64,000 nucleotides of DNA from the NCBI GenBank assembly GCA_008360975.2, contig CM039183.1:75965850-76029849 (forward strand). Direction: 5' to 3'. A program made the translations under genes and the position numbers. Within the stretch, counting starts at the first letter, position 1. Every line of letters begins with the position of its first letter. The notes beneath the pieces were generated by a model that was given only the letters and a program-made list of their open reading frames with translations, made no database searches and was not told the origin of the DNA. This stretch comes from Lichenostomus cassidix (Eukaryota; Chordata; Aves; Passeriformes; Meliphagidae). Shown one piece after another: positions 1 through 12,680 of this stretch.

Positions 1-48
1 TTTCCATCATCTATAAAAGAACAGAGAGAGGACAGTTTACCCTACCAT

Positions 49-140
49 ACCACAAAAAAAAAAAAAACCAAAAAACCAAGAAAACCTAAAAACAAAAAAA
101 CAAAACAAAAAACAAAACAAAAACAAACAAAAAACCCCAA
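49..140. repeat. A-rich simple sequence (An with C interruptions)
   Basis: Almost pure A with single or double C interruptions, in patterns such as AAACAAAAC and AACCAAAAAACC. It ends in a short AAACCCCAAACC-like segment (to about 155). It could be a decayed poly(A) tail or plain simple-sequence expansion. No retrotransposon body can be recognised next to it. Confidence 0.85.
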
Positions 141-3100
141 ACCACGCGAACACCCAAAGGGGTAGAAAAGTCCACACAATATCCTGGTTTCATACCTGGA
201 GATGCTAGCTGAAGTGCACACTGCTTTGGCAACTGGGCACCTGTGCAATGAAAAAAATTGGCCTTGATTTTACCAGCATGACCACTGTTTGTTAGATTGT
301 GATACATGCATTGGATAGATGCTGAATATGGCCCAGAAGAAAAGCACAGAGTAAGATGCTGAAATTCAGGTCTCTAAATGCATCTCTCAATCTCATCTGG
401 CTGTCCTCATCACTGCAATATCCCCTAATCCAGATGCCTATGCACAAAGCAACCTCCATTTAAAACAAAACTAAGTGAACATTTTCTTATCACCCACGGG
501 GCTTTGTAACACATAGCATTGTTTTTCTTCCAAGCATAACAAAGGTCTGTGGCAGGATTTATCGGTGCACCAACAGCAGTCTTTATTCAGTGCAGGTGAG
601 AGAACAAAGCGGTGCCTCCCTGCCTGCCCTCGAGGACCTTACACAGTGCCTACACAAACATTAGCAATATGTGTAGCTGTTGCACTGTGCACTTTCAGGG
701 TGGAAGTGTCAACCTGATCTCCTGAAAGGGTATTTTTCATTATGCCTCATGACATAATAGTCTTGTAGCATCTTTAATTTAAAATAAAAGCTCCTGCAGA
801 GGATTGCTCTCACAGTCTTCCCGACCTGAAGAACTCAAGCGGGGAGATGCCATGCAGACAGCTATACCTTAGAGGATTCCACTCATGGCTCTTTCATTGT
901 TTGTTTGACGGTAATGCAAAAAAGGTGCAATCGAGATCAGCATCAGTTGTGCTGTGTGTCACCCAAATACACAGAGAGATGTAGATGCAGGTCTGAAAAT
1001 CTGTAGGCATATTTAACTAGCTGCTTTTGATCTGTGTAGCACTGTGAGGCAATAGGAGCTCTCACTAGACAGATGAGCAGAGGCTGAAGGAGCCAGAGGT
1101 CAGGTCTGTACAGTGTCATTCGCAGGCACATGAACTACTATTAAACAACGTGGTGTCAAAGAAAAAACATCTGATTCATCAAATCGTAGACCTGCCCATG
1201 CACTGTTTCCATTTTGAGAGTGATTTTAAATTAATTTTGGTGCAGGAACCCCAAAAATATACATTTGCACCTTCCTTCACACAGAAGAGATGCCTGACCT
1301 AATTTACAGCGGGGACACACAGGCAACACTGTCAGCACAGGTATGGGGAAGAATCCCAGCAGGGGGAAAAACAGTCGCTGAAGGTGAGGTGGAGATCCCT
1401 GATTTGGCATTGACACCAGCACTGGGATGTCTGCAAAGCTTAGCCTCAGGAGCACCAGGTCAGGGCACCCCCACTACTGCTAGGGAATATATGTCCATTC
1501 ACAGCTGTGTCCACAAGAGGATCAGGGAGGAGAGATGGAGAATTAGAGCATTCTGAGAGAGGAAATTAGCTGCAAAGGAATGCTGTTTTTAGGTACTGTC
1601 TGCTATTGCTTTTCCTCCTTTTATTCTATTTCCCTGACATGAATAATTTAGAAAATTAATAGATTAAAAATTAATACGTGCCATTGTAGAATGTGCATGA
1701 AGGCACATTGCAAGAGATTATCCTTTCCCCATTCACACTGCGGGCCCAAAACTGACTTTAGCTACCCCACTGGACTCAAACATTTTGATTTCTTCTTTGT
1801 GCATTTTGGATCCAATAGCTCAAGGGAAACTGAACAAAGCTAGGAAATGGAATTACCAGCCTAAAAACAAGACAGAACATGACTGTGACATTTCTACACT
1901 AAAACTGGAAAATAAAAGCACAGAGAAAAGAAGGACTGACTGAAAGGTACATGAAGAATTCCCCCTTGAGAACTTCTTTCTGTGTCTTTCGGGATTGATT
2001 TAGTTAAGGAGGGGACTGTGGATACCTTATAATGCCTGCTGTTTCAACTGAAAGCTATTCTAAGCAAACAAAATCTTAAAAATACACAAAATCTTAAAAA
2101 TACACAAAGCAAAGCCATAAGCCCAAGAGAGATGGCTTTGAAGTAGTACATTCGATCATCCTGTATCTGGTACAAAAGTTTCTATTCAGCTCAGTTTACA
2201 ACAGTTTAAACAATGTATTTTTAACAGGGAAAGAAAAGAAAAATAAGGTATTTCATTGTAAGTCACGTGGTTAATGACCATTTGCACAGAATTGCTGTGC
2301 ACTCACCAGGGAGGCAAGTTTTGTGATCCAGCCTTTGGGCTTGAGACAAGTTCCAGTTTTAGTAGAATCCCTTCAATGCTTGTTTTTTCCAGGATAAACT
2401 CAGTGAATACCTGTCAGTGCTCTATCTGTATTTACACCATTAAGATTCACGTCGCTACATTTTCCAAGCTGCTACTGTGTGTGAACTTTCATGAGAACTT
2501 TCTCTATTATCTGCCTGATGTGGATGTGGAATATTTTGGTCAGGGTGAGGCTAAAGTCTGATACAGTGCACTCAAAATTTTCCACAGTACAGGCTGGCTT
2601 TTCTCTGGCATGGGTTGATCAAACTTTTGTTTCAAACCTTTGCAAACTCCTTGTGATCTGTTCACCTTGGGTTCACTGTCTGCTTTTATCTGTTCTCTCC
2701 CCTATTCTCATTCTTTACCCCTTCTCCCACTTGTCTTTTATTTCCACTTGCATTGCAGCTTTTCAACTGAAGATACAGCCCTACAGAGGAACCCCCCAAG
2801 ACCTAAACCCAAGACACAATTCACACAAGAAGTGTACAGTTAGTCTCATATTTGCTGCCATCCCATTATTTTCTGTCCCTAAACACAGCATCTGATTTCT
2901 GCCTGGATCCAGAGCTAGATGAAGACACTTGAGCAACTGAGGCCACCCTACTCTCCTCTTCTTTAAGCCTTGCTTTGTGTTCCCTCTCCTCCCCTGCCAC
3001 AAGCACTGAGCATCAAGGCTGGAGAGACAGAGGGGCAGGTGTGTCCACATCCACACATCCACAGAGAGGGGAAGGCCGCCCTCCTACAGCAAGGGACAGC

Positions 3101-6100
3101 TTTTCTCTGCATTTCTCTATCACAAGTCTCCCCCTGGGTGGCCTTTAAGGGCCTGGGCTCCACAGTGCTGAGAGGTTGGAGCTCTGCAGCCATGTTGCAT
3201 GGAGCAAGAAACTGGGACCTCTCCCCTCTACAGCATATTCTGAAAAACAGGGATGCTGGAAACATGCCCTTGTATTCAGGGCTCCCAAAACACTTGGTAC
3301 CCTCATCGTTAACCTTGAGTAGACAAGATTCCCATGGGAGCTGTCATAGTCACTACCACCACCAGGATCCTGACAGCACCAGAAGATAGAAGGGCTGCAG
3401 CATATTTACCTCCCCCTGGCACTTGTCTTCTTACGGGTATCAAGAAAAATCTCCAGCCTACTCATTGTTAAGGTTATTTTTCTGGCTGTCTATACATCCA
3501 GCAGAAACCAGCTGCTAGCTTTGCAGTGTCTGGCATGCTCAGGTCACAGTTTTGCTGGCACTTTAATCATTTTATTAATAATTATTATGGTTGATTTACA
3601 TTGTCTCACTCCACAGTGTACACGTTGGCCTTGCAGAGCAATTGTTTGATAGCCTCGTCCCTCAACACAGCTGCTTTTTCCGTGGTGTTCCTGATCTACA
3701 TGTAATTCATGGCTCAGCTGGGATTTCTGTAGCATAAATAGCATTACACCATTATGAAATGACAACAGATGCCAGAGCTGTTATCTGTCAAAGTGGAGCC
3801 CGAGAGTGCAACTTCTACCAGACTAGCAGCAATTAGGTTTGCAAGTGTAACCAGATCCTATTGTTAATCCCAATTCTGTTTGGGCATCTGTAACAACTGG
3901 TTATGTTTTAAGACCACGATGGCTTCCAAGTAAGAAATCACAGCATTCTCATTATGTGCTGAGTGTTCATCACATCAGATCCATTTCTCAGCATTTAATG
4001 TTAATTACTAGCTTGGGTTTGTATTAGCTGAGAGCTAAATGATGTAGTACTGCAGAAAACTATTAAGATCTGCGTCACATAGGCAAACATGACCATCCAC
4101 TTCCAGAATGTGAAATGAATAATGAGTGGGTATAAAGGAGTTCTCAGAAACCCCAGCTGAATGCATTCAAGAGTAGTGCTTCCTCTTTAATGGGCTCTCT
4201 GCCAGAATGACACATCACTCTGCCTCACTGAAGTCATTTATAAACAGTCCTTCACAACACTCTTTTCTCTCCTGTGTGTGCTGCTTCTCCTCACGGGGAT
4301 AGCTGCAGAGGGAGGATGCACCTGACAGTAAAATGCTGCACCGTTCAGAATAGTAAAACTCCTGGAGAAAGCAAGAGCCTATCTCTCTCCAGGACCAAGC
4401 CTCAAGGAAAAGGGAATGCAGAGTGATGTGAAAAGCAGAGGTAAACAGCAGAAGTTGGCTACCGACCAAATTCCCAATTCTTTGAGGCCGACTTGGGTTT
4501 TCCACTCGAAAGCACTGCCTTGGTTTCAGACTGTAATGCAATATCTGAAAGCATCCAGTGTAGCTCCCTGCATTCCTGGAGAAAGCCAGGCCGGAGCTGG
4601 AGGCTGAAGTAAAGGTCTGTGAGGTTTATACAGTATTCCCCCCCGAGGGACGGCACTGAGGTGTATCAAAGAGAGTGTTTAAAGGGAGGGAAAGGAGCTT
4701 CTTAAAATCTCTGTGTACCTTCCCCTCCCTTCCTCTTTCTGCCCAAGCACGCTCCCATGCAATGAGTCACTGGTGCTTGTCACAGACTTGGGATCCCCAC
4801 TGCACTATTCAGTACACAAGAGCACAGTCCTTGCTTACAACACAAACATGAAAGATCCAGAGACACAACAAAACACAGGACAGTTTCAGCCAGTCTGCAG
4901 GTCCAGCAAACTAAAGACAAGATTTTGGCCCGCAGTGTTCTTATGAGAGTCTTTCTGAAAACAGGGTCTGGAAGAAAGGGAGAAAGCATTGCACATGTTT
5001 AATCAGGAGCTCCACCCAAGCCCGAGGAGAAAATAGAAGAGGTGCTTGCTTGTGGCTGATGAAGGTGGAAGTCAGCCTCCTGACAGTGAATGAAGGTTTA
5101 TGGGCAGGGTGGGAATAGGCTCTAACAGGGCTTGCAAGTGGAGAGAAATTATTTCTGCCTGATATCACAAAGAGATGAGAGCCAGCACAGGGATGTGATC
5201 ACCACAGAGAGAAAGGAGCCAGCAAAGAAAAAGTGATGATTGAGTAGTCTAAGCAATGGGTGAAGGAAATGACCACTGCAGCAAAGTTCCTGATGCAATA
5301 AAAATGTTAAGATGCTGGATGCTGAGACGCTATGAAGCCAGCCAGCCAGGAAACATTATATGTAGATGAAATATGAACAAGAAATCTTTGAGGCATAAAC
5401 TTGGCATGTTTAAGAGAAAATACTAATAACTTAGGTTGGAAGACTGAAAGAAAGTACTTCCACTAATATCTGAAAATCCTTACGTCAGAAGGCCTGTGAC
5501 ATCTTTCTCAAGGAAGAAGAGTCAGCTTTTCTTTTGGGTAACTTGCCCATCAATTACCTGCTTCAACACAGTGATTCCTTCGTCCACTGCCAGCCATTTA
5601 TGTGACTATTTATACATTATATTGTTTATACTTGACCATATGGATGTTCTGTACTTGCAGTCTAGATGTGAAACTACAGACTCAAATCGAAAGCACAGAC
5701 AGCACTGTATCATGAAGAAATGTTCCTAAACAGACAAATTTCTAAGCAAAATCCTTTAGCAGGACTTTAAAGACTGCCCTGCCTTTAACCAGCTCCACGT
5801 TATGAGATACAGCACTGAATCTAAGATACAGCGGATCTGCCAGCAGAGTAAAAGTGCTGGGAGTTACAAGGGAAGCTGTTCAGTTGCTGGCTTTATGCAG
5901 ACAAACTATGTGCACATCCTTCCTTACTAGAGTTTCTTGGTTTAGAGGGCCTTCCCTTTTGTCCCTTTGAAATGCAGTACTTCTGACTAGATGCGCTAGA
6001 GCCTCTGTCACTTCAAAACCATTGTTGGGAATTTCCACAATTGCAGCCTTCTCCTACAGTTGGAGGAAAGGATGGCTTCTGACAATGAACTTTACATACA

Positions 6101-8105
6101 TGCAGACAAGGAGTGCATTGTGTGGCTTACCACTTGCCTTTGTTTCCCTGTTTTGCAGAATTTGCTTCTCTCATCAACCTGCCTAGGGCTGCCAGGGACT
6201 AATGTTGCCAGTGTGGTGTTGGATATGTCAGTCAAATGCTGAGCTTTGAACAGAGAATATCTTCCTTTACAATTAAAATGAGCTGCTATCTGGGGAAAGG
6301 TAAGGCTGTCAGCTCCAAGGAAACGTAACTTGTCCGGTAATCTCCTCCCTGTTTCAAGACTTCATGACCTCCATGAAAAGATACTACAAATTTTGTTAGT
6401 ATAGCTCTTTCAGTAATTCAGCTAAATCCTATTGAACTGATTGAGCTACTTAATTTCATCTTTAACAACAGACTTAGAACCTGAACACTCCTGTAAATTG
6501 AAAACAAATGTAGGTTAAATACCCAGCAGGGATTTTTCTACCCACCCCAAAAGCAACTTAGCACTTTCCCTCCTCCTAGTAGCACGAACAACTTCTTACT
6601 AGGAAAAAACTTACTAGGAACACAGATGAGCTTGCAGCAAATGCAACAGCATAAAACAAAAATGCAACAGCAGTGGAAGATAAAGAGGAAAACATATAGA
6701 GTAAGAAAACTTAGTTCACTACTTCACAAAAATCTCCAGTTCCATGATTTTCTCACTATCAATGGCTTCCAAGTTTCAGGATACCTGGGAAAGATAAGGG
6801 ACAGAGGTATTCACAAATACCCGGTTTTGCCTGTTTCCCAAGGACCTGTCCGGAGTCAGTGGAGAAAGGAAGGCAGCTCCAGAAGACAATTCATGGGACC
6901 TTAAGAGACTTCATATCTGGAATGTCCTTGAAGCCCTTTCCCTCCAGCACAGCAGTGGACAAGTGACACTGGCTTGAGGTAGTTTATCAGTCCCTCTCTT
7001 GATATGGTAAAGGTAGGAGAGGACCAGAGGGAGAAAATGCAGCTCCTCTCACTGGGCTGAGGGACAGAGTAGGTCTGCCCACTGGACTGGATGATTTATC
7101 TTCGCAGGCTACACTCCTCAAGGTGCCTCCTGTGGCAACATAACCAGACACAAACTTCAGTCTGGAGGAAACAGGCTTCTGAAGAACAGCACCTTTCTTG
7201 TGAAGAAGGGATGATTTCCCACACACAAGTGAAGTGCTCAGATTTCCTGGCACGAGACAGCATTGTACGAGAGTGGCTCTGCTCTCTGCTGCGTGGTGTT
7301 GCTGGAGAGCTGGCAGGAGCCCCAGCAGTGGCTGAGCCAACAGGCTCAGGTCTTTCAGAGCTGTCCTGTACCCTGTAGGTCAGCTCAGATAGCAGGGTTG
7401 TATGTGAAAAGGAGCACAGCCTTGGGCCACAGGCTTAGCTAGTGCTCCAAAAGGAAAGAGAAAAGAAGGGGAAAGCCGCTCCAGAAGAGAAAGTTGATAA
7501 CAAAGTTCATAATTAGGAGAAAGGATGTCAAATGTTTCAAGGCTCTTTGACTGTAAGTCACCAACCTGGAACACTTCAAGAAGAGTGAGTGTGGGTGTTC
7601 AGCAGAGACAGATGCCCGCAATTAGTAATTATCCACGCTTAAAAGAAAACTTAAAAGTTTGCTGCCTTACAGATTTCACTGGCAGGGTTACTTGTCAAAG
7701 GAAGTGCATATGCATAGTACTAATGTTAGCAAGGAGTGGGATTTACAAATGACATTTATCTCCAGCATTCAAAGAATAATAGCTGAGGAAGTGAAGGGCT
7801 AAGGAGTGCTTGTTTGGCTATTTCATTACTCTGCTATTGTCAAAAACTGGCATAGTTGTCTCTACAGCTCTTGCATTCTGGACTGTGACAAATCAGTCAA
7901 AGGACCAAAATTTTCCTATAGAGAGAGGGAGCTATATATAAATGTGTGTGTGAGTGTATTCCAACACATACTGAAAACATTTTCCATGATTCTCCCTGAA
8001 TCATTATAGTGATCTCTTTTAGTTTGGCCAAAAATATGAATATTGTGTCATCAAATATGACCCAGAGGTAGTACTATCAGAGATATTGGATTCTTACCAG
8101 CAGCC

Positions 8106-8160
8106 ATAAACAAACAAAAACAAACAAACAAACCAGAAAACCCCAACAAACAAACAAGAT
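8106..8160. repeat. (AAAC)n simple repeat
   Basis: Several AAAC units with small interruptions (AAACAAACAAAAACAAAC, then ACCAGAAAACCCC). It resembles the tracts at 49-140 and 47706-47780 in composition. Confidence 0.8.
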
Positions 8161-9479
8161 TATAAGAGCATTTACACTGCAAGAAATGCTGGTTGATGAG
8201 CTGAGGTATTAGCAGACTGCTAAGAATATTCCTGGACATTTCTGGCCCCTGAAGGAGCTTCTTTTAGGGTTTGTACTTTATTAAAGAAAAACTCCAGCCC
8301 CTGGTCACAATGCCACAGCAAAGCAATCTCGCTCAGTTCTGCTCCTCTGACCTACTTAGTTGGGTTTGGGCTGCTATTTTCATGCAAAGTATTTGAAATC
8401 AGCCTCATCATTACAGCAAAGAGCATTATCTCTCGCTGTTTTCCATCTAGCCCCAAGAATAACTCTGATGTCAGCGGGAAGCTCTCTCTCTGGCAGCCGT
8501 CTCCTTGCTGCCAGCTTGTCAGAGAAAAGGTCAGCTGGCTTTGCTAGCTCCTCGGACAGACCCGCTGTGTGGGGTCCTCTGCTCACACCCAACTGCCCCA
8601 AGCAAAGCAGCCCTGGAGGAAGACAGCTCCTGCTCTGCGCTTCTAAGATCCCATTCAGTTGCCTGTCCTCGTTTACACCAGCCAGGTGCAGTTCTCAAAA
8701 ACACACGCTGTAGCAGGGGCTGTGCTAGTGCCTCCCGGTTCAGCCGACCCTCCTCCACAGCAAATATCCCATGCTGGAGCCCCAGGATGGGGGAGAACAT
8801 CCCCATCCTCATGTCAGGGCTTTCCCAGCAAACAGCTGGCATGTGGTTTCCACATCTGTCCTCCTGCAGGACTGATGAGGAGAGAGGGGCAGAAGGCAAA
8901 AAGCTGGGACTGAAGTGGTGACTGGTGGCCTTTAGGCACACAGAGTGAGCCCAGGCTCATATTGGCCTCAGCAGTGAGAGCTGGGATATTTTGTCCATTT
9001 CAATAAATTTATCCTCCAACTGCAACACAGCCTGGAGTTCCTTACATGAAATCATTCTTCCAGCAAGGATATAAGAAATTACAGGGTGAACAAGAATAAC
9101 CCCCCAGGAGTCCAGGCCTGAACACACAGTCCTAGCAAACCTCATTCATATCACTAACCACAATGGCCATTTTGCCTGAGGAAAGACAGAGCTAGGACTT
9201 CAGAGTTTGGCCCAAATCCTAGACTATATAAATAGATTTCTATGAATCAAAGCTCCATTATGTAAGACATAAAAATAAAAGAACAAATGAGAGGAAAAAT
9301 AAGCTGAACTTCAGAGTCTGCAGTGAAGCATCATCTTAAGAGTCTGGGCACTGAGTCAAGACACAGATCTTTTTCTTTTATTTTTTCCCCAGTTTGCCTG
9401 CTTTGCTTTAAAAGTGACTCATCCACTCGCTCCTCCTTTCACCATCACTTCCCATGTTGTTTCAAACATGCCTGTACAT

Positions 9480-10100
9480 TTTAAAGCTCAACGGGACCAT
9501 CCAAATTGCCTGATTATCGACTGCACATCTACATTTGCATTTCCAAATCAGAGGGGAGAAAGGGATGTGCCCAAATGAAAAATGCCTCAAACACGTCGCC
9601 AAGGTTAGAAGAACCGTGGTGCGAGGCATGCTGCAGTTTACAATGAATTGAAATGTGACTAAAGGCAGCATGTGACAGCCTTCTATATTTAGCAGTGGCT
9701 TTTGCTTTTACACTCTTTGAGATACCCTGTCAGAAAAGCATCTATGTTTGTGCATCTCAGCAGAAGAATGAGCCCCTGAAGGTGTAGGAAATCTCCAACA
9801 ATGGCTTTGTATACATTCCAGTTGTCGCTGGGGCATTTGTTTATACACATCGCAAGTTCGGCTCCCTCCCCACCTCTGGCACATTCTCATCCGCTCTTTG
9901 CTTTGACCAGGGAGTATTTTTAGCTGATATAGAACAGTGATTTCACCATTGGATCTCCTTGTCACACCTTTTCCACGAGCCTTTAAAAGAGAAGGCTTGA
10001 GAGCAAAACACGCTGCCTGTTGTAGAAGTGCTGTAGTTATCATTCCGGTAAGAGATGAGATACATATTCCATTTGCATTTTCCTTAATTTATGTTACTTG
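9480..10100. promoter_or_regulatory. Candidate conserved non-coding block with two octamer sites
   Basis: Two perfect ATTTGCAT octamers, the POU-factor consensus, lie at 9533-9540 and 10071-10078. They sit in repeat-free AT-rich sequence with no coding potential. Calling this an enhancer is inference from motif content only, because conservation cannot be measured here. Confidence 0.25.
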
Positions 10101-11339
10101 CATAGCCAAAGGAGTGAGGAGTCTGTGTTTGGTACAAGGCAAATCTACATTGAACACAGCTTGGTCTGAAGGTTTTCTCTTGTTCAGAGAGATTCCACTA
10201 GTCATATGTGCACCCTCTCAGCAGAAAAATTAAAACAAACCAAGCCAACTATATATATACTTTTTTAAAAAATCACCCTGAGCTGTTGTTCTTTTGAGGG
10301 AGGGAAATTCTTTTTTTTCTTCTTTTATTGCAGCTTTTATCTACTGTTTGGTAAATAAAAGCATTTCTTATGTGCACTTCTATTAGGTGCATCCCCTTAG
10401 GTTTATAAATAGTTACGGAAAATGATACTTTTTTCACAGTCCCCTTTCTAGTCTGTTTAAAGCCTTGCCTGACTGCTTTTAAAGAGGGCTTAGCGACATT
10501 TAGATAACATGGTGATGTGTGCATATAAGAACAGCACTAATAGTCTAGCTGGGATAAGCATTAGAGCATTCCCACTATTCCAGATTTCCATAAATAACAT
10601 AAATTAACCTCCCAGCTATTTATATGCAGTACCAGTTACAATGGCCTTTTATTTCATTCCTTTTTTCTCATCATTTGCTAAATCAATATTCAGCCAACAT
10701 TCTGGGGATGGCATCCATTTTTTTTGCAACGGGCTGCACAAGCACAATGGATGTTGCATAAGTTTAATGGGAAACAGTCACCAAAATGTCACTGCAGGCC
10801 ATTGCTGCTCCTTATAGGCCTCTCCACTGGGAGATTTGCAAAACAAAAGTGAGGCTTGTTTTACAAGAAGCTCCACATATTGTCATCCCCAACCAGGATG
10901 ACAGTCTGCCACTGAATTCATGGCAGCTGTGAGACTATGCAACAGTAAAAACATTTCTTTACATAGGCCAGGAAAGGGATAAAACTCCCATCCTGCAGAC
11001 CTTGCTGAGATTCTTGGTCCACAGCCCAGCTCTAGACCTATACTCTATGTTTCCAGGGTTTGGACATAGTATTTTTTGTGCTACCATAGCAACTGATGCT
11101 CACATATCTTCTAGCAGATGGCAGTTGAAGGAAGGAGGCCTGAAAATGTCTTTGTAGCAATAATTGCATCCCTTGGACATTTTAAAATGACTCTGTCTTC
11201 CAGGCTGCTCTTCATGATGTCTCAGGCATCACTGGTTGGCATGTGGCTTCACGAAGTAAAGACAGGGCAAACTGGGAGCTGCCTTATCAGTACCAAAGCC
11301 AGCTGTACTGAAAAAAAATCAGTGGAAACTCTTCAAAAA

Positions 11340-12680
11340 GCATTAAACAAGTAGATACATGGAAAAAATGTGATAGAGAAGAATCATGAAGGATAGTGTG
11401 CAGGGAAGCTTTGTCTCACAAATCTTGCAGAATTTCCTAAAGGAGTTCACAAACATGTAGATGTAGTTCATTTGGTTGATAAAGTAGGAACAGATTTACA
11501 ACAAGGTTTAACAATATCCCTTACCAAGGGCTCATAAAGATGCTATACTAGGGGGAAAGTTCTCCATGAATTAAAGGTAAAAGAAACAAAGAGGAGGAAT
11601 AAACCTGGAAGTCCTGTGGAGATCTGTTCTGCTGGTGTCATTAAGCATGTCCACTAACCACCAAAAAAAGGCAATGGAGAGTAAGCTAATGAGGTTTATT
11701 GATGATACTAAGCCACTGAAGCTGTAAAAATGAATGATGACTGTGCAGAATCACAATTCAGTGCTATGGTACAAAGCAACAGGGCAATAAAATGTCAGAC
11801 AAAATTTGGTGTCCGTGAACACAAGATCTATGCATATAAGGAAAAGCAGCCCTAACTTCAGAGATAAGTGAGGGGTTTGGAGCTGTGTGTTAACCCTCAG
11901 AAAAGTAATCCTGGTGTTACAACAGCCTTTTCTACAAACATGTTAGCTCAGGGTCTAGCAGCACCAAAGGAGCAAATGGTATCTCTGGAACTATTAGGAA
12001 AGAAACAGAACCCAAAATCCTTGTTATTCCTCTATTTTGAAGCATCTATGGAGTTCCAATCCTTCACCTATGAAAAAATTGACAAAAGACAATGAAAATT
12101 TGGGGGGGGGGAATAAAAAAGGATGCAATTACAAAAAGGACATCCACACACCACCAATGGTTAAAAGTATGAAAGAAATATTCAAGAAGCAAGTAAACAA
12201 CCTAGGAGCCTTCCACCTAGAGAGATCAGTAGGGAGATGAAAGGTACCCTTGAATGGCATGAACAAGTTGGATAGGGAATGATTATTCACTCTTTCTGTA
12301 CAATGGGAAGTACATCTTGAACCTGTGAGGTGGTAGCTGCAAAACAAAGGTGGCAATTTTTCACAGCACTAAGGATCCACTATGGAATTAATTTCCACAG
12401 GATACTGTAACTGCTAAAAGTCTGCATGGGCTCCAAAAAGCAAAGTAATAGAAAAAGACCATTCTGAGCTATTCTGCATAAAGATGCCACCTTCAGCTCA
12501 GGAAGTTTCTGGGTTAGAGATTGCTAGCAAATGGGAATATACCTGTATCACTGGCACCGCAAAACCATTTTCCTGTACACCATCAGAGACAAGGTACTGA
12601 GTTAGCTGGGGCTTTGGTCTGGGTGGTCACAGTCCCCTCAAACTGTATTATCTGAGCTGTAGGAACTGATCTCAGGCTGT
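11340..12680 (+). mobile_element. Ancient CR1-type LINE remnant (ORF2 3' half plus 3' UTR)
   Basis: This stretch follows the order of CR1 ORF2 from the reverse-transcriptase palm into the 3' tail. At 11695-11712 it encodes FIDDTK, a degraded form of the catalytic FADDTK box. Before it are segments resembling the CR1 motif-rich region ahead of the box (about 11400-11600). After it come the 'NHHRN'-side segments: a region near 11990 resembling 'IIRKR', then 12240-12460 matching the CR1 region around 'FFTQR...NSIPQDT..AK..H..K'. A 'GLWSG'-like end follows near 12610. Every frame has many stops and indels, so this is a dead, old copy. The 3' end beyond 12640 is hard to place. Family assignment rests on recalled CR1 consensus structure, not on a database search. 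Confidence 0.75.

Larger units (their letters stand above)
1..11339. other. Intergenic, no gene recognised
   Basis: Open frames here are short (longest about 139 codons, at 2970-3389) and none resembles a known protein family. The sequence is AT-rich with few CpGs. It holds an A/C-rich simple tract at 49-140, a second at 8106-8160, a 17-bp tandem duplication at about 2070-2107, and a POU/octamer-containing block around 9.5-10.1 kb listed separately. Nothing else recognisable was seen. Confidence 0.7.

Noticed and set aside
1040..1130. Possible MIR-like segment (CAGATGAGCAGAGGCTGAAGG)
   Set aside because: The match ends after about 20 bases and the GTGACTTG core is absent.
8505..8941. Overlapping 136-138-codon frames on both strands
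   Set aside because: GC-richer patch, no domain, frames on both strands.
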